Notes: generated by a model from the letters alone, not told the origin. A DNA stretch of 64,000 nucleotides from Oxalobacter formigenes (GCF_002127965.1 NZ_CP018787.1:310001-374000); one strand, 5' to 3'. Counted from the first letter of the stretch, positions 29,018 to 37,856 are shown. Program-made: numbers and translations.

Positions 29018-29833
29018 CTAACTTTTGAGTATTCCATGATCAGTATATTTGCTGAACATTGATTTTGTCTCATTCTGGATAAGGCGCGTTGCTTCGGTTA
29101 TGACGCTATCGTCAAATCCAAATATATGGGACAAATGTACGCAGACCGCAGAATAGCGTATTCGTTTTACCCTGACACCTGAATTTTTCAGGCGATCTCC
29201 TATTTCCTTATCCTCGCCGCCGTCCAGAATCCGCTCGTCAAAACCGTTCACGCTGATAATGTCACTTTTCCAGCCCGAGGCATTGTGTCCATTCCATCTG
29301 TTTTCGGTTGGGATAAGATTGAGCAGTGCGTTGAATGGCCAGCGTGCGATCAGCCGAAGTTTTTTGGCATAGGTAGGATATCCGTGTGACTGGAGCCACA
29401 TAATGTCGAATGCATCATTTGACAGAATTTCTTCCTGACCTATCTGCAAGCTGCAACACATCGGCAATTTGCTGTGGCCACCTGACAGAAAATGATTCGG
29501 GGTCGCCTTGTTTTTGTGGTTCTTCACAAAATCAAATCGTGGAATGCAATTGTCTTCCGTAAAAATAAGATAATCACCTTCGGCATGCATGACAGCCCGA
29601 TTGAGCATGCGACTTTTCTGGCAGCCATTTTGAGGATGCCATAAATGCTCAACTTCCATGCCTGAGGTTTTGCGAAAGTTGTCAATCAGGGTCCTGGTCT
29701 GGTGAGTCGAGCCGTCGTCTGCAATGATCAGCTGGAATTGTTTATAGTTCTGGTTTTCATAACCCCACAATACCTTCTCAAGCCATTCGGGTGAGTTACG
29801 AGTGCTGATAATCACGGAGATGGGGTGTGTCAT
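29018..29833 (-). CDS. Family 2 glycosyltransferase
   Basis: The 271-residue protein shows the GT-A pattern: ISVIISTRNSPEWLEKVL at the start, the DDG metal/nucleotide motif in LIIADDGSTHQT near residue 40, FTEDNCIPRFDF near 93-104, and the acceptor-side GGEDKEIGDRL near 212. It transfers a sugar from a nucleotide donor, probably for surface polysaccharide or LPS; donor and acceptor cannot be told. It is convergent with the radical SAM gene and stands alone. Confidence 0.8.
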   Translation of the reverse strand: MTHPISVIISTRNSPEWLEKVLWGYENQNYKQFQLIIADDGSTHQTRTLIDNFRKTSGMEVEHLWHPQNGCQKSRMLNRAVMHAEGDYLIFTEDNCIPRFDFVKNHKNKATPNHFLSGGHSKLPMCCSLQIGQEEILSNDAFDIMWLQSHGYPTYAKKLRLIARWPFNALLNLIPTENRWNGHNASGWKSDIISVNGFDERILDGGEDKEIGDRLKNSGVRVKRIRYSAVCVHLSHIFGFDDSVITEATRLIQNETKSMFSKYTDHGILKS

Positions 29834-30035
29834 TAAATGCCTTGTCGGAAAAAGAAAATGGAGAGCGTCTGCTAAATAGTACCCTAATAAGTTATTGAAA
29901 AATATTTTTTTCAGGATTATTACAATTTAGATCCTTGTGAGGTTTGAACATATGTGGCATATCCATTTATGACGAAATCCGGCCAACTGAATTAATGAAA
30001 AAGAAGGGTGAAAAAGTGAAAATTAAACTCATCGC

Positions 30036-30078
30036 TTGACCTTTGCCAACAGCACGATCTTTAAAGTTAAGCTATACT
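30036..30078 (+). promoter_or_regulatory. Candidate Crp/Fnr-type promoter of the nrdD locus
   Basis: TTGAC-CTTT-GCCAA (30036-30049) is a degenerate copy of the TTGAC-N4-GTCAA motif at oxlT and frc. A TATACT -10 (30073-30078) predicts a start near 30085, which puts the motif centre about 42 bases upstream, right for a class II activator. No good -35 element is present. The rest of the gap from 29834 shows nothing else. Confidence 0.45.
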
Positions 30079-30087
30079 TCATCCGTA

Positions 30088-30255
30088 ATGGTTCCCCAAA
30101 AAAGGGGATAAAAGGGAATTCGGTTCCGTCCACACGGGCTATTCCGAAGCTGCCCCCGCAACTGTATGCGGTAGTGATGCATCTGTAAACCACTGGGAAA
30201 CCGGGAAGGAAGATGTAGTGCGTTAATCCGCAAGCCAGGAGACCTGCCATTGCAT
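30088..30255 (+). promoter_or_regulatory. Cobalamin riboswitch
   Basis: The segment has the conserved cobalamin aptamer parts in order: AAAAGGGAATTCGGTTCC, the GAAGCTGCCCCCGCAACTGTA core, CCACTG, GGGAAGGAAG, and the B12 box GCCAGGAGACCTGCC (30234-30248). The leader continues to the nrdD ATG at 30400 and includes a GGGC...GCCC hairpin near 30270-30285 that could be the expression platform. B12 is expected to lower expression of the downstream reductase. Confidence 0.93.
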
Positions 30256-30399
30256 GAATTTCCCGAAACCAGGGCGGGGTGCCCTGAAGGAAAACTGTCT
30301 TTGCCGGAATGTTTGTACACTTTTTTTGTGGTCGAATTCTGTGGCTCTCCGGATCTGTTTTCTTTGCGTGCCCTGTCCAGAACGAACAGAGGTTATTGA

Positions 30400-32463
30400 A
30401 TGAAAGCGGAAGAAAGCGCCGTTATCGACAGGGATCCCGTATCGCCCACACCATCCGTATTGCCGCCCTTGCCGCAACGTATTATCAAACGTGACGGGGC
30501 CGATGTTCCTTTCGATGCCAACCGGATTACTGTCGCGCTGACCAAAGCCGGAAGAGCTACCGGAGATTTTGGTGAAGATGAAGCCCAGTTGCTCACGCAA
30601 AGAACGCTTAAGGTTTTGCGCCATCGGTTTGTCGGAGCACCCCCGACAGTTGAACAGGTTCAGGATGTCGTCGAGCAGATGCTTGTCGATGCCAATCACA
30701 CCAAGACTTTCCGTGCCTATGCCACGTATCGTGACCAGCGCCATCGTTTGCGTCAGGACAGAAGGACGCTGGTCGATGTCGCTTCTTCGGTTGAAGAATA
30801 TGTCGATCGTGCCGACTGGCGCGTACAGGCCAATGCCAATCAGGGATATTCGCTTGGTGGCCTGATTCTGAATGTTTCCGGCAAGGTAACAGCCAATTAC
30901 TGGCTGAGCCACGTTTACTCCCCTGAAATAGGACAGGCTCACCGGGATGCCGATTATCATATTCACGATCTGGACATGCTGTGCGGTTATTGTGCCGGGT
31001 GGTCTTTGAGACAGCTTCTGTATGAAGGCTTTAATGGCATTGCCGGTAAACCTGAAGCGGACCCTCCCAAACACTTCTCGACCGCGTTGGGCCAGATGGT
31101 CAATTTTCTGGGTACGCTTCAAAACGAATGGGCCGGTGCACAGGCATTCAGTTCCTTTGATACGTATCTGGCTCCTTATGTCAGAAATGACAAGCTCTCC
31201 TATGACAATGTTCGCCAGAGCATGCAGGAATTCATTTACAACCTGAATGTGCCATCACGCTGGGGAACGCAGACACCGTTTACCAACCTGACTTTCGACT
31301 GGGTTTGCCCGGAAGATTTGCGCGAACAGGTGCCGGTGATTGCCGGTCAGGAGATGCCGTTCAGGTATGGTGAATTGCAGGAAGAAATGGATATGTTGAA
31401 CCGTGCCTACATCGAGGTGATGACGGCAGGTGACCGGCGTGGCAGGGTATTCACTTTCCCGATCCCGACATACAACATCACGTCCGATTTTCCCTGGGAA
31501 TCTGAAAATGCCGAGCGCCTGTTTGCGATGACGGCGAAATACGGTTTGCCGTATTTCCAGAATTTTCTGAATTCGGACCTTTCACCGAATATGGTCCGTT
31601 CTATGTGCTGTCGTTTGCAGCTGGATTTGAGGGAACTGCTAAAACGCGGTAACGGCCTGTTCGGTTCAGCGGAACAGACTGGCTCGATTGGTGTGGTGAC
31701 GATCAATTGTGCGCGTCTCGGCTATCTGTTCAAAGGGAATGAAAAAGGACTTCTGGCCCGTCTGGATTATCTGGCGGACATGGCAAAGGACAGTCTGGAA
31801 ATCAAACGGAAAGTGGTGCAGCGTTTGATGGATGATGGGCTTTTCCCTTATACACGCCGTTATCTGGGCAAGCTGCGCAATCACTTTTCGACAATTGGCG
31901 TTAACGGTATCAATGAAATGGTCCGTAATTTCACCGATGACAAAGACGATATTACGACCGAGTTCGGTCATGCGCTGGCCTTGCGCCTGCTGGATCATTT
32001 GCGTGAACGGATGAAGGGATATCAGGAAGAAACGGGCAGTCTTTACAATCTGGAAGCCACACCGGCTGAAGGAACGACATACCGGTTCGCCCGAGAAGAC
32101 AAGAAACGGTATCCGGGTATTTTGCAGGCTGGTACAAAAGAGCATCCTTATTACACCAATTCTTCCCAGTTGCCTGTCGGTTATACCGATGATCCGTTTG
32201 AAGCCCTGAATTGTCAGGATGATTTGCAGATCCGTTATACCGGCGGTACGGTGCTTCACCTGTATATGCAGGAACAGATTTCGTCGCCGGAAGCCTGCAG
32301 GAAACTGGTGAAAACGGCATTGACGAATTATCGCCTGCCTTATCTGACAGTGACCCCAACGTTCTCGATTTGTCCGAAGCATGGTTATCTGGCAGGAGAA
32401 CACGAATTTTGTCCGGTTTGCGACGAAGAGCTTATGGCTGAAATGTCGAAAACCCCGCAATGA
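30400..32463 (+). CDS. nrdD: Anaerobic ribonucleoside-triphosphate reductase without its glycyl-radical end
   Basis: The 687-residue protein has an N-terminal ATP-cone (about residues 25-120, with IIKRDGADVPFDANRI), the NrdD barrel with active-site segments SMCCRLQ and VVTINCARLGYLF (near 406 and 435), and a C-terminal zinc motif CPKHGYL...CPVC. It stops at TGA 32461-32463 right after the zinc site. The conserved glycyl-radical segment (RVxGY) is missing from this product and is found in the next ORF, in the same frame, two codons after the stop. NrdD reduces NTPs to dNTPs without oxygen, with formate as usual reductant, which suits a formate-producing anaerobe. It is behind a cobalamin riboswitch and a weak Crp/Fnr-type site. 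Confidence 0.9.
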   Translation: MKAEESAVIDRDPVSPTPSVLPPLPQRIIKRDGADVPFDANRITVALTKAGRATGDFGEDEAQLLTQRTLKVLRHRFVGAPPTVEQVQDVVEQMLVDANHTKTFRAYATYRDQRHRLRQDRRTLVDVASSVEEYVDRADWRVQANANQGYSLGGLILNVSGKVTANYWLSHVYSPEIGQAHRDADYHIHDLDMLCGYCAGWSLRQLLYEGFNGIAGKPEADPPKHFSTALGQMVNFLGTLQNEWAGAQAFSSFDTYLAPYVRNDKLSYDNVRQSMQEFIYNLNVPSRWGTQTPFTNLTFDWVCPEDLREQVPVIAGQEMPFRYGELQEEMDMLNRAYIEVMTAGDRRGRVFTFPIPTYNITSDFPWESENAERLFAMTAKYGLPYFQNFLNSDLSPNMVRSMCCRLQLDLRELLKRGNGLFGSAEQTGSIGVVTINCARLGYLFKGNEKGLLARLDYLADMAKDSLEIKRKVVQRLMDDGLFPYTRRYLGKLRNHFSTIGVNGINEMVRNFTDDKDDITTEFGHALALRLLDHLRERMKGYQEETGSLYNLEATPAEGTTYRFAREDKKRYPGILQAGTKEHPYYTNSSQLPVGYTDDPFEALNCQDDLQIRYTGGTVLHLYMQEQISSPEACRKLVKTALTNYRLPYLTVTPTFSICPKHGYLAGEHEFCPVCDEELMAEMSKTPQ

Positions 32464-32484
32464 TTTTTAATGAAAGGAATGAAA

Positions 32485-32667
32485 ATGGATAAATCACAAT
32501 TGCCACAGGAAAAAAGACAGCGCTGTGAAGTCTGGACACGCGTAATGGGTTATCACAGACCAGTTTCCGAATTCAATCCGGGAAAGCAAAGCGAACATCA
32601 CGACCGTGTTCATTTTGCTGAAACCCCCGTTGCCGAGCTGGATAAGATTTGTGGTTGCGGTCGATAA
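32485..32667 (+). CDS. Separate glycyl-radical domain of the anaerobic reductase
   Basis: This 60-residue ORF carries the C-terminal NrdD signature: RCEVWTRVMGYHRPVSEFNPGKQ, where the Gly in RVMGY is the radical site. It ends with a Cys-x-Cys (ICGCGR). It has its own AAAGGA ribosome site 6 bases before the ATG at 32485 and lies in frame with nrdD, separated by one TGA and a few codons. It is therefore either a genuinely split subunit that joins NrdD in trans, like the spare-part protein GrcA for pyruvate formate-lyase, or part of a read-through product. The adjacent activase gene supports function. I treat it as a real gene. Confidence 0.8.
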   Translation: MDKSQLPQEKRQRCEVWTRVMGYHRPVSEFNPGKQSEHHDRVHFAETPVAELDKICGCGR

Positions 32668-33334
32668 TATCGATATTCACGTGGGGGGAATCACGCCGTT
32701 TACGACGATCGATTTCCCCGGCAGACTGGCAGCCGTTATTTTCTGTCAGGGTTGTCCCTGGCGTTGTCGTTACTGCCATAACCGGCATTTGCTCGAGTCA
32801 GGAGAAGCCGGACAGTATTCCTGGAACGATACCTTCCGATGGCTTGAAACCCGACGGGGGCTGCTTGATGGAGTGGTTTTCAGTGGTGGTGAGCCTTTGT
32901 TGCAAAAGCAATTGCCTGAAGCGATCGGGCAAATTCATCAAAACGGTTTTGAGGTTGCCTTGCATACTTCAGGAGTTTATCCGGAAAGATTGTCAAAGGT
33001 CCTTCCTTTGATTGAATGGGTCGGACTGGATATCAAGGCTCCTTTCGATGAGTATGAACTCATTACCGGCGGTGGTAATGGACAGCGTGCAAAAGACTCC
33101 CTTATCCGGATTCTGGATTCGGGAAAGGATTTTGAATTGCGCTGTACCGTCGATCCTCTTTTCTTCAATCCCGACAATGCCGGAAAAATGGCGAGACAAT
33201 TGATGGAGTTGGGTGTCAGCCATCTGGTTTTGCAACCATACCGGGATCTTGTCAACAGACGCACTCAGGCCGTCTCGAAAGAAATCATCGCATCCATAGA
33301 GCAATTTCTTCCGGTCGTGAAACAACGCCATTGA
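32651..33334 (+). CDS. nrdG: Anaerobic reductase-activating radical SAM enzyme
   Basis: From the GTG at 32651 the product has 227 residues. It begins with the NrdG2-type VGGITPFTTIDFPGRLAAVIFCQGCPWRCRYCHN, whose C-x3-C-x2-C binds the [4Fe-4S] cluster, and has GGEP at about residue 84. It uses SAM to generate the glycyl radical on its partner. A longer GTG start at 32606 is possible; both starts overlap the glycyl-domain ORF (by 17 or 62 bases), which implies coupled translation. Confidence 0.88.
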   Translation: MVAVDNIDIHVGGITPFTTIDFPGRLAAVIFCQGCPWRCRYCHNRHLLESGEAGQYSWNDTFRWLETRRGLLDGVVFSGGEPLLQKQLPEAIGQIHQNGFEVALHTSGVYPERLSKVLPLIEWVGLDIKAPFDEYELITGGGNGQRAKDSLIRILDSGKDFELRCTVDPLFFNPDNAGKMARQLMELGVSHLVLQPYRDLVNRRTQAVSKEIIASIEQFLPVVKQRH

Positions 33335-33442
33335 ATATTTCTCAGCATATGGCTTAAGTTTTATCAAACAAATCAATATCCTGAACATGCCGGATGATTG
33401 ACTGCGTTACCATGATTTTGTTGGTTTTGACTGGTGACGGAT

Positions 33443-34786
33443 ATGGACGGTTTTCTGACGGATGTGTTGCTGCTGGTCGCATTGACCTTGGTAAATGGCC
33501 TTTTCGCCATGTCGGAAATCGCGCTCGTTTCTTCCAGAAAGGTTCGTTTGCAGAACCTGTCGGATAAAGGTAACTCAGGCGCCAGAAAAGCGCTTGAACT
33601 GGTTCGTTTTCCTTCCCGTTTTCTGTCGACCATTCAGGTCGGGATTACATCCATCGGCATATTGAGCGGTGCTATCGGTGAAAAGGTTTTGTCTGCGCCA
33701 TTGGCCAAATGGATTGCGGAAGTTCCGTTTTTTCAGCCATATGCACACGGTATCGCTTTGACCTTGACCGTCATTGCATTGACGTATTTTACAGTGGTTA
33801 TCGGTGAACTCGTCCCCAAAAGTCTGGCGCTGCTGGCGCCGGAAAGGTGGGCTTCGCTGATGGCAAGACCTTTGAGCTGGGTTGCTTTTGTTTCCCGTCC
33901 TCTGGTGCTGTTACTGGCGAGATCGAGTGAGTGGCTCCTGGAAGCATTTGGAGTGAAGAAGGACAATGAGCCTCCTGTCAGCGATAACGAGATCAAAGCA
34001 TTGATGGTACAGGGAACCCGGGCCGGAGTTTTTCATGAGAGCGAAGAGGAGATTGTTTCCAATGTCCTCAGGCTGGACCAGCAACCGGTTATGGAAATCA
34101 TGACGCCCAGACACGATATGGCGATAATCGATTTGAACGATTCGATCGAGAAAGTCAGGAACCGGATTGTCGAATCGGATCATACGCGCCTGGTGGTCTG
34201 CAAAAACGGTCTTCAACATGTTCTCGGAATTCTCCGGACAGGGGATTTATTGAAAAAGACGGTGAACGGAAATGCCGTTACTTTTGAAGATATCCGGCAT
34301 GTCTTGCGTAGTCCGGCCTATGTTCCCGAGGCCGTCAGTACGATCCAGTTGATGGAAAACTTCCGCCGCTCGAACAATTCGTTTGCCCTGATTGTCGACG
34401 AGTATGGTGAAGTACAAGGGATGGTAACCCTGACGGATGTCCTTGCGGCGATTGTCGGGGACTATTCCAGTCCGGAAATCACGGCTGAAAACGATCTTGT
34501 CCGGCGTGGCGACGGTTCCTGGCTGGCGGATGGTGAAATGAGTATGGAGCGGCTGACGGACGAGTTGGGCATAAAAGGAACTTTGCCGGGGGAGGAGACC
34601 CATCGTTTTCACACAGTTGGCGGATTCGTCATGTATATGCTGGGCAAAATTCCTGCACCGGCGGATAGTTTTGAAATCGATGGCTGGCGGTTTGAAGTGA
34701 TGGATATGGATAAGAACCGGGTCGATAAAGTGCTGGTTTCCAAAGTCAAGGTTCCGGAAGATGGTTTTGAGGATGAGTTGTCATGA
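33443..34786 (+). CDS. CNNM/CorC-family membrane protein with CBS pair
   Basis: The 447-residue protein (ATG at 33443 after GGTGA; a GTG 9 bases earlier is possible) has the DUF21/CNNM membrane domain with three to four helices (about 5-25, 60-80, 98-125, 140-160). Two CBS domains follow (MTPRHDM near 215 and FALIVDEYGEVQGMVTLTDVL near 312-332), then a C-terminal CorC_HlyC domain. Relatives take part in Mg2+ efflux or Co2+ resistance; older names call them hemolysins. Stands alone. Confidence 0.85.
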   Translation: MDGFLTDVLLLVALTLVNGLFAMSEIALVSSRKVRLQNLSDKGNSGARKALELVRFPSRFLSTIQVGITSIGILSGAIGEKVLSAPLAKWIAEVPFFQPYAHGIALTLTVIALTYFTVVIGELVPKSLALLAPERWASLMARPLSWVAFVSRPLVLLLARSSEWLLEAFGVKKDNEPPVSDNEIKALMVQGTRAGVFHESEEEIVSNVLRLDQQPVMEIMTPRHDMAIIDLNDSIEKVRNRIVESDHTRLVVCKNGLQHVLGILRTGDLLKKTVNGNAVTFEDIRHVLRSPAYVPEAVSTIQLMENFRRSNNSFALIVDEYGEVQGMVTLTDVLAAIVGDYSSPEITAENDLVRRGDGSWLADGEMSMERLTDELGIKGTLPGEETHRFHTVGGFVMYMLGKIPAPADSFEIDGWRFEVMDMDKNRVDKVLVSKVKVPEDGFEDELS

Positions 34787-34898
34787 TACTGCGCTGTTGC
34801 ATGATGCCTGATCTTTTGCAAAGATGAGTTAGCCTCACCAGACATCTCATCGTATAATCGCAGCGAGTCCATAAAAACAAAACTGAACGGATTTTCCC

Positions 34899-35888
34899 TT
34901 GAATCAACATCAAAGCACCGATTCCCACGATTCGTTTTTGAGTACGATTGCGCCCGACATGGAAGGCGTCAACCGGATTATCCGGGAACAGTTGCATTCA
35001 AATGTTCCTTTTATCAGCCAGATTGCGGAATATCTCATCAATGCAGGCGGCAAACGGATTCGTCCGGCTTTGGTGTTATTGATGGCAAGGGCTTTCGGTT
35101 ATCAGGGAACGCAGCATCAGATGCTTGCCGCCATGATCGAATTTATTCATACCGCGACGCTCTTGCATGACGATGTAGTGGATGAAGCCGATTTGCGCAG
35201 GGGGAAATCAAGCGCCAACGCCCTTTTCGGGAATGCCGCTTCCGTTCTTGTCGGCGATTTTCTTTACACCCGCGCATTCCAGATGATTGTTGCCGTCAAC
35301 GATATGCGTATTCTGCCGGTTTTGTCCGATGCAACGAATCTTATTGCCGAAGGCGAGGTGATGCAGCTTGTGAATGTGCGCAATCCCGCTATCGATGAAA
35401 AACGGTATATGGAGGTCATCTACGCGAAGACAGCCAGGTTGTTTGAAGTTTCCGCTGTTTTGGGCGCCTTGATTGCACATGCTTCTGAGAAAGAGATTGA
35501 AGCTGCGGCTGCGTATGGTCGTTCTCTCGGGATCGCTTTTCAGCTGGTCGATGATTTGCTCGATTACGCCGGTGAAACGGATGTTCTGGGGAAAACGGTG
35601 GGAAATGATTTGCGTGAAGGAAAAATGACCTTGCCGCTTATTTTCCTGATGTCGCATTGTGACGAGAGTATCAGGAAAACGATTCGGGAGTGTATTGAAA
35701 ACCATGACGAGGCTTCCCTTCCTTTCATCCTTGAGGCGGTCAAGGCCAGCGATGCGCTCGACTATACCGCCCGGAAGGCTCAGGATGCGGCAAATGATGC
35801 AGCACAGGCCTTGTCCTGTTTGCGGGATAGTCAATACAAGGAAACTCTGATAAAATTATCGACCTTCTCAGCGGAAAGAAATTATTGA
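34899..35888 (+). CDS. ispB: Octaprenyl diphosphate synthase-type polyprenyl synthase
   Basis: The 329-residue protein has both Asp-rich motifs of trans-prenyltransferases: LLHDDVVDEADLRRG (first, DDxxD) and FQLVDDLLDYAGE (second), plus GGKRIRPAL near residue 50. It lengthens farnesyl diphosphate to the side chain of ubiquinone or menaquinone. The start is a TTG at 34899, chosen because the family extends about 20 residues before the DMEGVN segment; the only nearby ATG (34959) would remove these. The start is uncertain. Confidence 0.9.
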   Translation: MNQHQSTDSHDSFLSTIAPDMEGVNRIIREQLHSNVPFISQIAEYLINAGGKRIRPALVLLMARAFGYQGTQHQMLAAMIEFIHTATLLHDDVVDEADLRRGKSSANALFGNAASVLVGDFLYTRAFQMIVAVNDMRILPVLSDATNLIAEGEVMQLVNVRNPAIDEKRYMEVIYAKTARLFEVSAVLGALIAHASEKEIEAAAAYGRSLGIAFQLVDDLLDYAGETDVLGKTVGNDLREGKMTLPLIFLMSHCDESIRKTIRECIENHDEASLPFILEAVKASDALDYTARKAQDAANDAAQALSCLRDSQYKETLIKLSTFSAERNY

Positions 35889-35905
35889 TTTCCGCTTTTT
35901 CAATT

Positions 35906-35982
35906 CGGGGTGTAGCTTAGCCTGGTAGAGCGCTACGTTCGGGACGTAGAGGCCGGAGGTTCAAATCCTCTCACCCCGACCA
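35906..35982 (+). tRNA. tRNA-Pro (anticodon CGG)
   Basis: The 77 bases fold as a complete tRNA: acceptor CGGGGTG/CACCCCG, anticodon stem CTACG/CGTAG with loop TTCGGGA (CGG at 35940-35942), T-arm GGAGG-TTCAAAT-CCTCT and encoded CCA. It lies 17 bases after ispB. Confidence 0.97.
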
Positions 35983-36311
35983 GTTCAAATTTATTTTCCC
36001 TTCCTTGTTTTTCATGCCTTTTGTTCCTTCCCGGTCAAGGCGTTTTTCATTTTCGTTTGCAATTTTCCATTTTTATGGTCTGTACGGCTGAAGAAAAGGG
36101 AGTTTGGGTAATTGTCCTTTATGAAGACCTTGCATACGGCTGCCGTGATAAAAGATTTCTTTGGAATTATCCGTGCGAATAATTTGTTTTTTTGCTGCAA
36201 ATAAAACAGGTTTTTCTTATATCGAATTGCGTTTTTGATATAAAAATGGAATAAAATCGACGTATTTGTCATGCAACAGAGGCAATGAAGTATTGATTTT
36301 TCAGATAAGCC
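35983..36311. other. AT-rich stretch between tRNA-Pro and the lyase gene
   Basis: No supported gene. A minus-strand frame here (36012-36401) overlaps the next gene's start, has no ribosome site and low-complexity composition. Confidence 0.5.
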
Positions 36312-36357
36312 GACTTCCTGCTGTTTAGCTGTCCAGACGGGAAGTCTTTTATTTTTT
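36312..36357 (+). terminator. Terminator-like hairpin in the lyase leader
   Basis: GACTTCC (36312-36318) pairs with GGAAGTC (36340-36346) and is followed by TTTTATTTTTT, ending 25 bases before the lyase ATG at 36382. In this place it may act as an attenuator. Confidence 0.4.
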
Positions 36358-36381
36358 ACGATCCAACCTACTGAGATTTTT

Positions 36382-37836
36382 ATGTCCAACGAAACAATCA
36401 AGATGACCAGCGGTGAGTACGTTCCTATTGAAATGCATAAGGTGCGTGTTGTTCAGAAACTTAATCTTTTGCCGATTGAGCAACGACTGAAAGCGATGGA
36501 AGACGCCGGTTTCAATACATTCCTGCTCCAGAACCGCGATGTGTTTATGGACATGCTGACAGACAGCGGTACGAATGCCATGTCCGATCAGCAGATCGCT
36601 TCGATGATGGTTGCCGATGATGCTTATGCCGGTTCCGAATCGTTTAACCGTTTGCAGGAAGTTGTTGAAGAAGTGCTGGGCACGGAATATTTCCTGCCAG
36701 CTCATCAGGGGCGTGCTGCCGAACATATCATTTCGCAGGTCTTCGTCAAAAAGGGCGATATCGTTCCGATGAACTTCCATTTTACGACGACGAAAGCACA
36801 TATCGAACTGGCTGGCGGCAAAGTGGCTGAACTGTTTACGGATGACGCGCTTGAAATCAAATCCGACAAGCCTTTCAAGGGCAATATGGATATCGGCAAG
36901 CTGAAAGACCTGATCAAAACTCACGGCAAGGAACATATCCCGTACATCCGTATGGAAGCCGGCACCAACCTGATTGGTGGCCAACCTTTCTCGGTTGAAA
37001 ACATGCGTGCCGTCCGCAAGGTCGCTGACGAAAACGGTATCATGATTGTTCTGGATATCAGTCTGGTTTGCGAAAACATGTATTTCATCAAGATGCGTGA
37101 ACCGGAATTCATGGACAAGAGCCCTGCAGAGATCCTGCGTACGCTCTGCGATTTGTCTGATGTTATTTACTTCTCGGCCCGCAAGATCAGCTGTTCCCGT
37201 GGGGGTGGCATTGCTACGAAGAACAAGGAACTGTATCTGAAAATGCGCGACATGATTCCTCTGTTCGAAGGCTTTCTTACTTATGGTGGTATTTCCGTTC
37301 GTGAAATCGAATCGATGGCAGTTGGCATGCGTGAAGCAGTTGACTGGAACGTTATCCGTCATTCGCCAGAATTCATCAAATATCTGGTCGACAGTCTGGA
37401 CAAAAAAGGCATTCCTGTCATTACGCCAGCCGGTGGCCTCGGTTGCCATCTGGATGCCAGAGGATTCCTGCCTCATCTGAGTTCTTTCGATTATCCTGCC
37501 GGTGCCTTGGCTGCTGCCTTGTATATCGTTTCCGGTGTCCGTGGTATGGAACGTGGTACGATTTCGATGGACCGTGACGAACAGGGTAATGACGTACCGT
37601 CTGAAGTTGAATTGCTGCGTCTCGCTTTCCCACGCCGTGTGTTTACTCTGTCTCAGGTCAAGTATGCGGAAGACCGTATTGAATGGCTGTGGAAAAACCG
37701 TGAGTTGATCGGTGGTCTGAGATTCACCGAAGAACCGAAAGTGCTGCGTTTCTTTGTCGGTCGTCTGGAAGCGTCTTCCGACTGGCCACAGAAATTGCTT
37801 GCCAAGTTCAGAGAAGATTTCGGCGACAGTCTGTAA
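36382..37836 (+). CDS. Tyrosine phenol-lyase-like PLP enzyme with altered active site
   Basis: The 484-residue protein aligns by eye along its whole length with tyrosine phenol-lyase and tryptophanase: LTDSGTNAMSDQQ (59-71), AHQGRAAE (107-114), FHFTTTKAH, GGQPFS (199-204), the PLP lysine K268 and a C-terminal EPKVLRFF. Several catalytic positions differ. The segment DATRCVEN of TPL reads DISLVCEN (Arg to Leu at 228), and GKKDCLVNIGG reads ARKISCSRGGG (Lys-Lys-Asp to Arg-Lys-Ile). The Asp that holds the PLP nitrogen (D225) is kept. It is a PLP beta-eliminating lyase or a derived activity; tyrosine as substrate is doubtful. Good codon bias suggests strong expression. A hairpin with T-run lies just upstream. 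Confidence 0.75.
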   Translation: MSNETIKMTSGEYVPIEMHKVRVVQKLNLLPIEQRLKAMEDAGFNTFLLQNRDVFMDMLTDSGTNAMSDQQIASMMVADDAYAGSESFNRLQEVVEEVLGTEYFLPAHQGRAAEHIISQVFVKKGDIVPMNFHFTTTKAHIELAGGKVAELFTDDALEIKSDKPFKGNMDIGKLKDLIKTHGKEHIPYIRMEAGTNLIGGQPFSVENMRAVRKVADENGIMIVLDISLVCENMYFIKMREPEFMDKSPAEILRTLCDLSDVIYFSARKISCSRGGGIATKNKELYLKMRDMIPLFEGFLTYGGISVREIESMAVGMREAVDWNVIRHSPEFIKYLVDSLDKKGIPVITPAGGLGCHLDARGFLPHLSSFDYPAGALAAALYIVSGVRGMERGTISMDRDEQGNDVPSEVELLRLAFPRRVFTLSQVKYAEDRIEWLWKNRELIGGLRFTEEPKVLRFFVGRLEASSDWPQKLLAKFREDFGDSL

Positions 37837-37856
37837 TCCGTTTGCTGACGCAGTTT

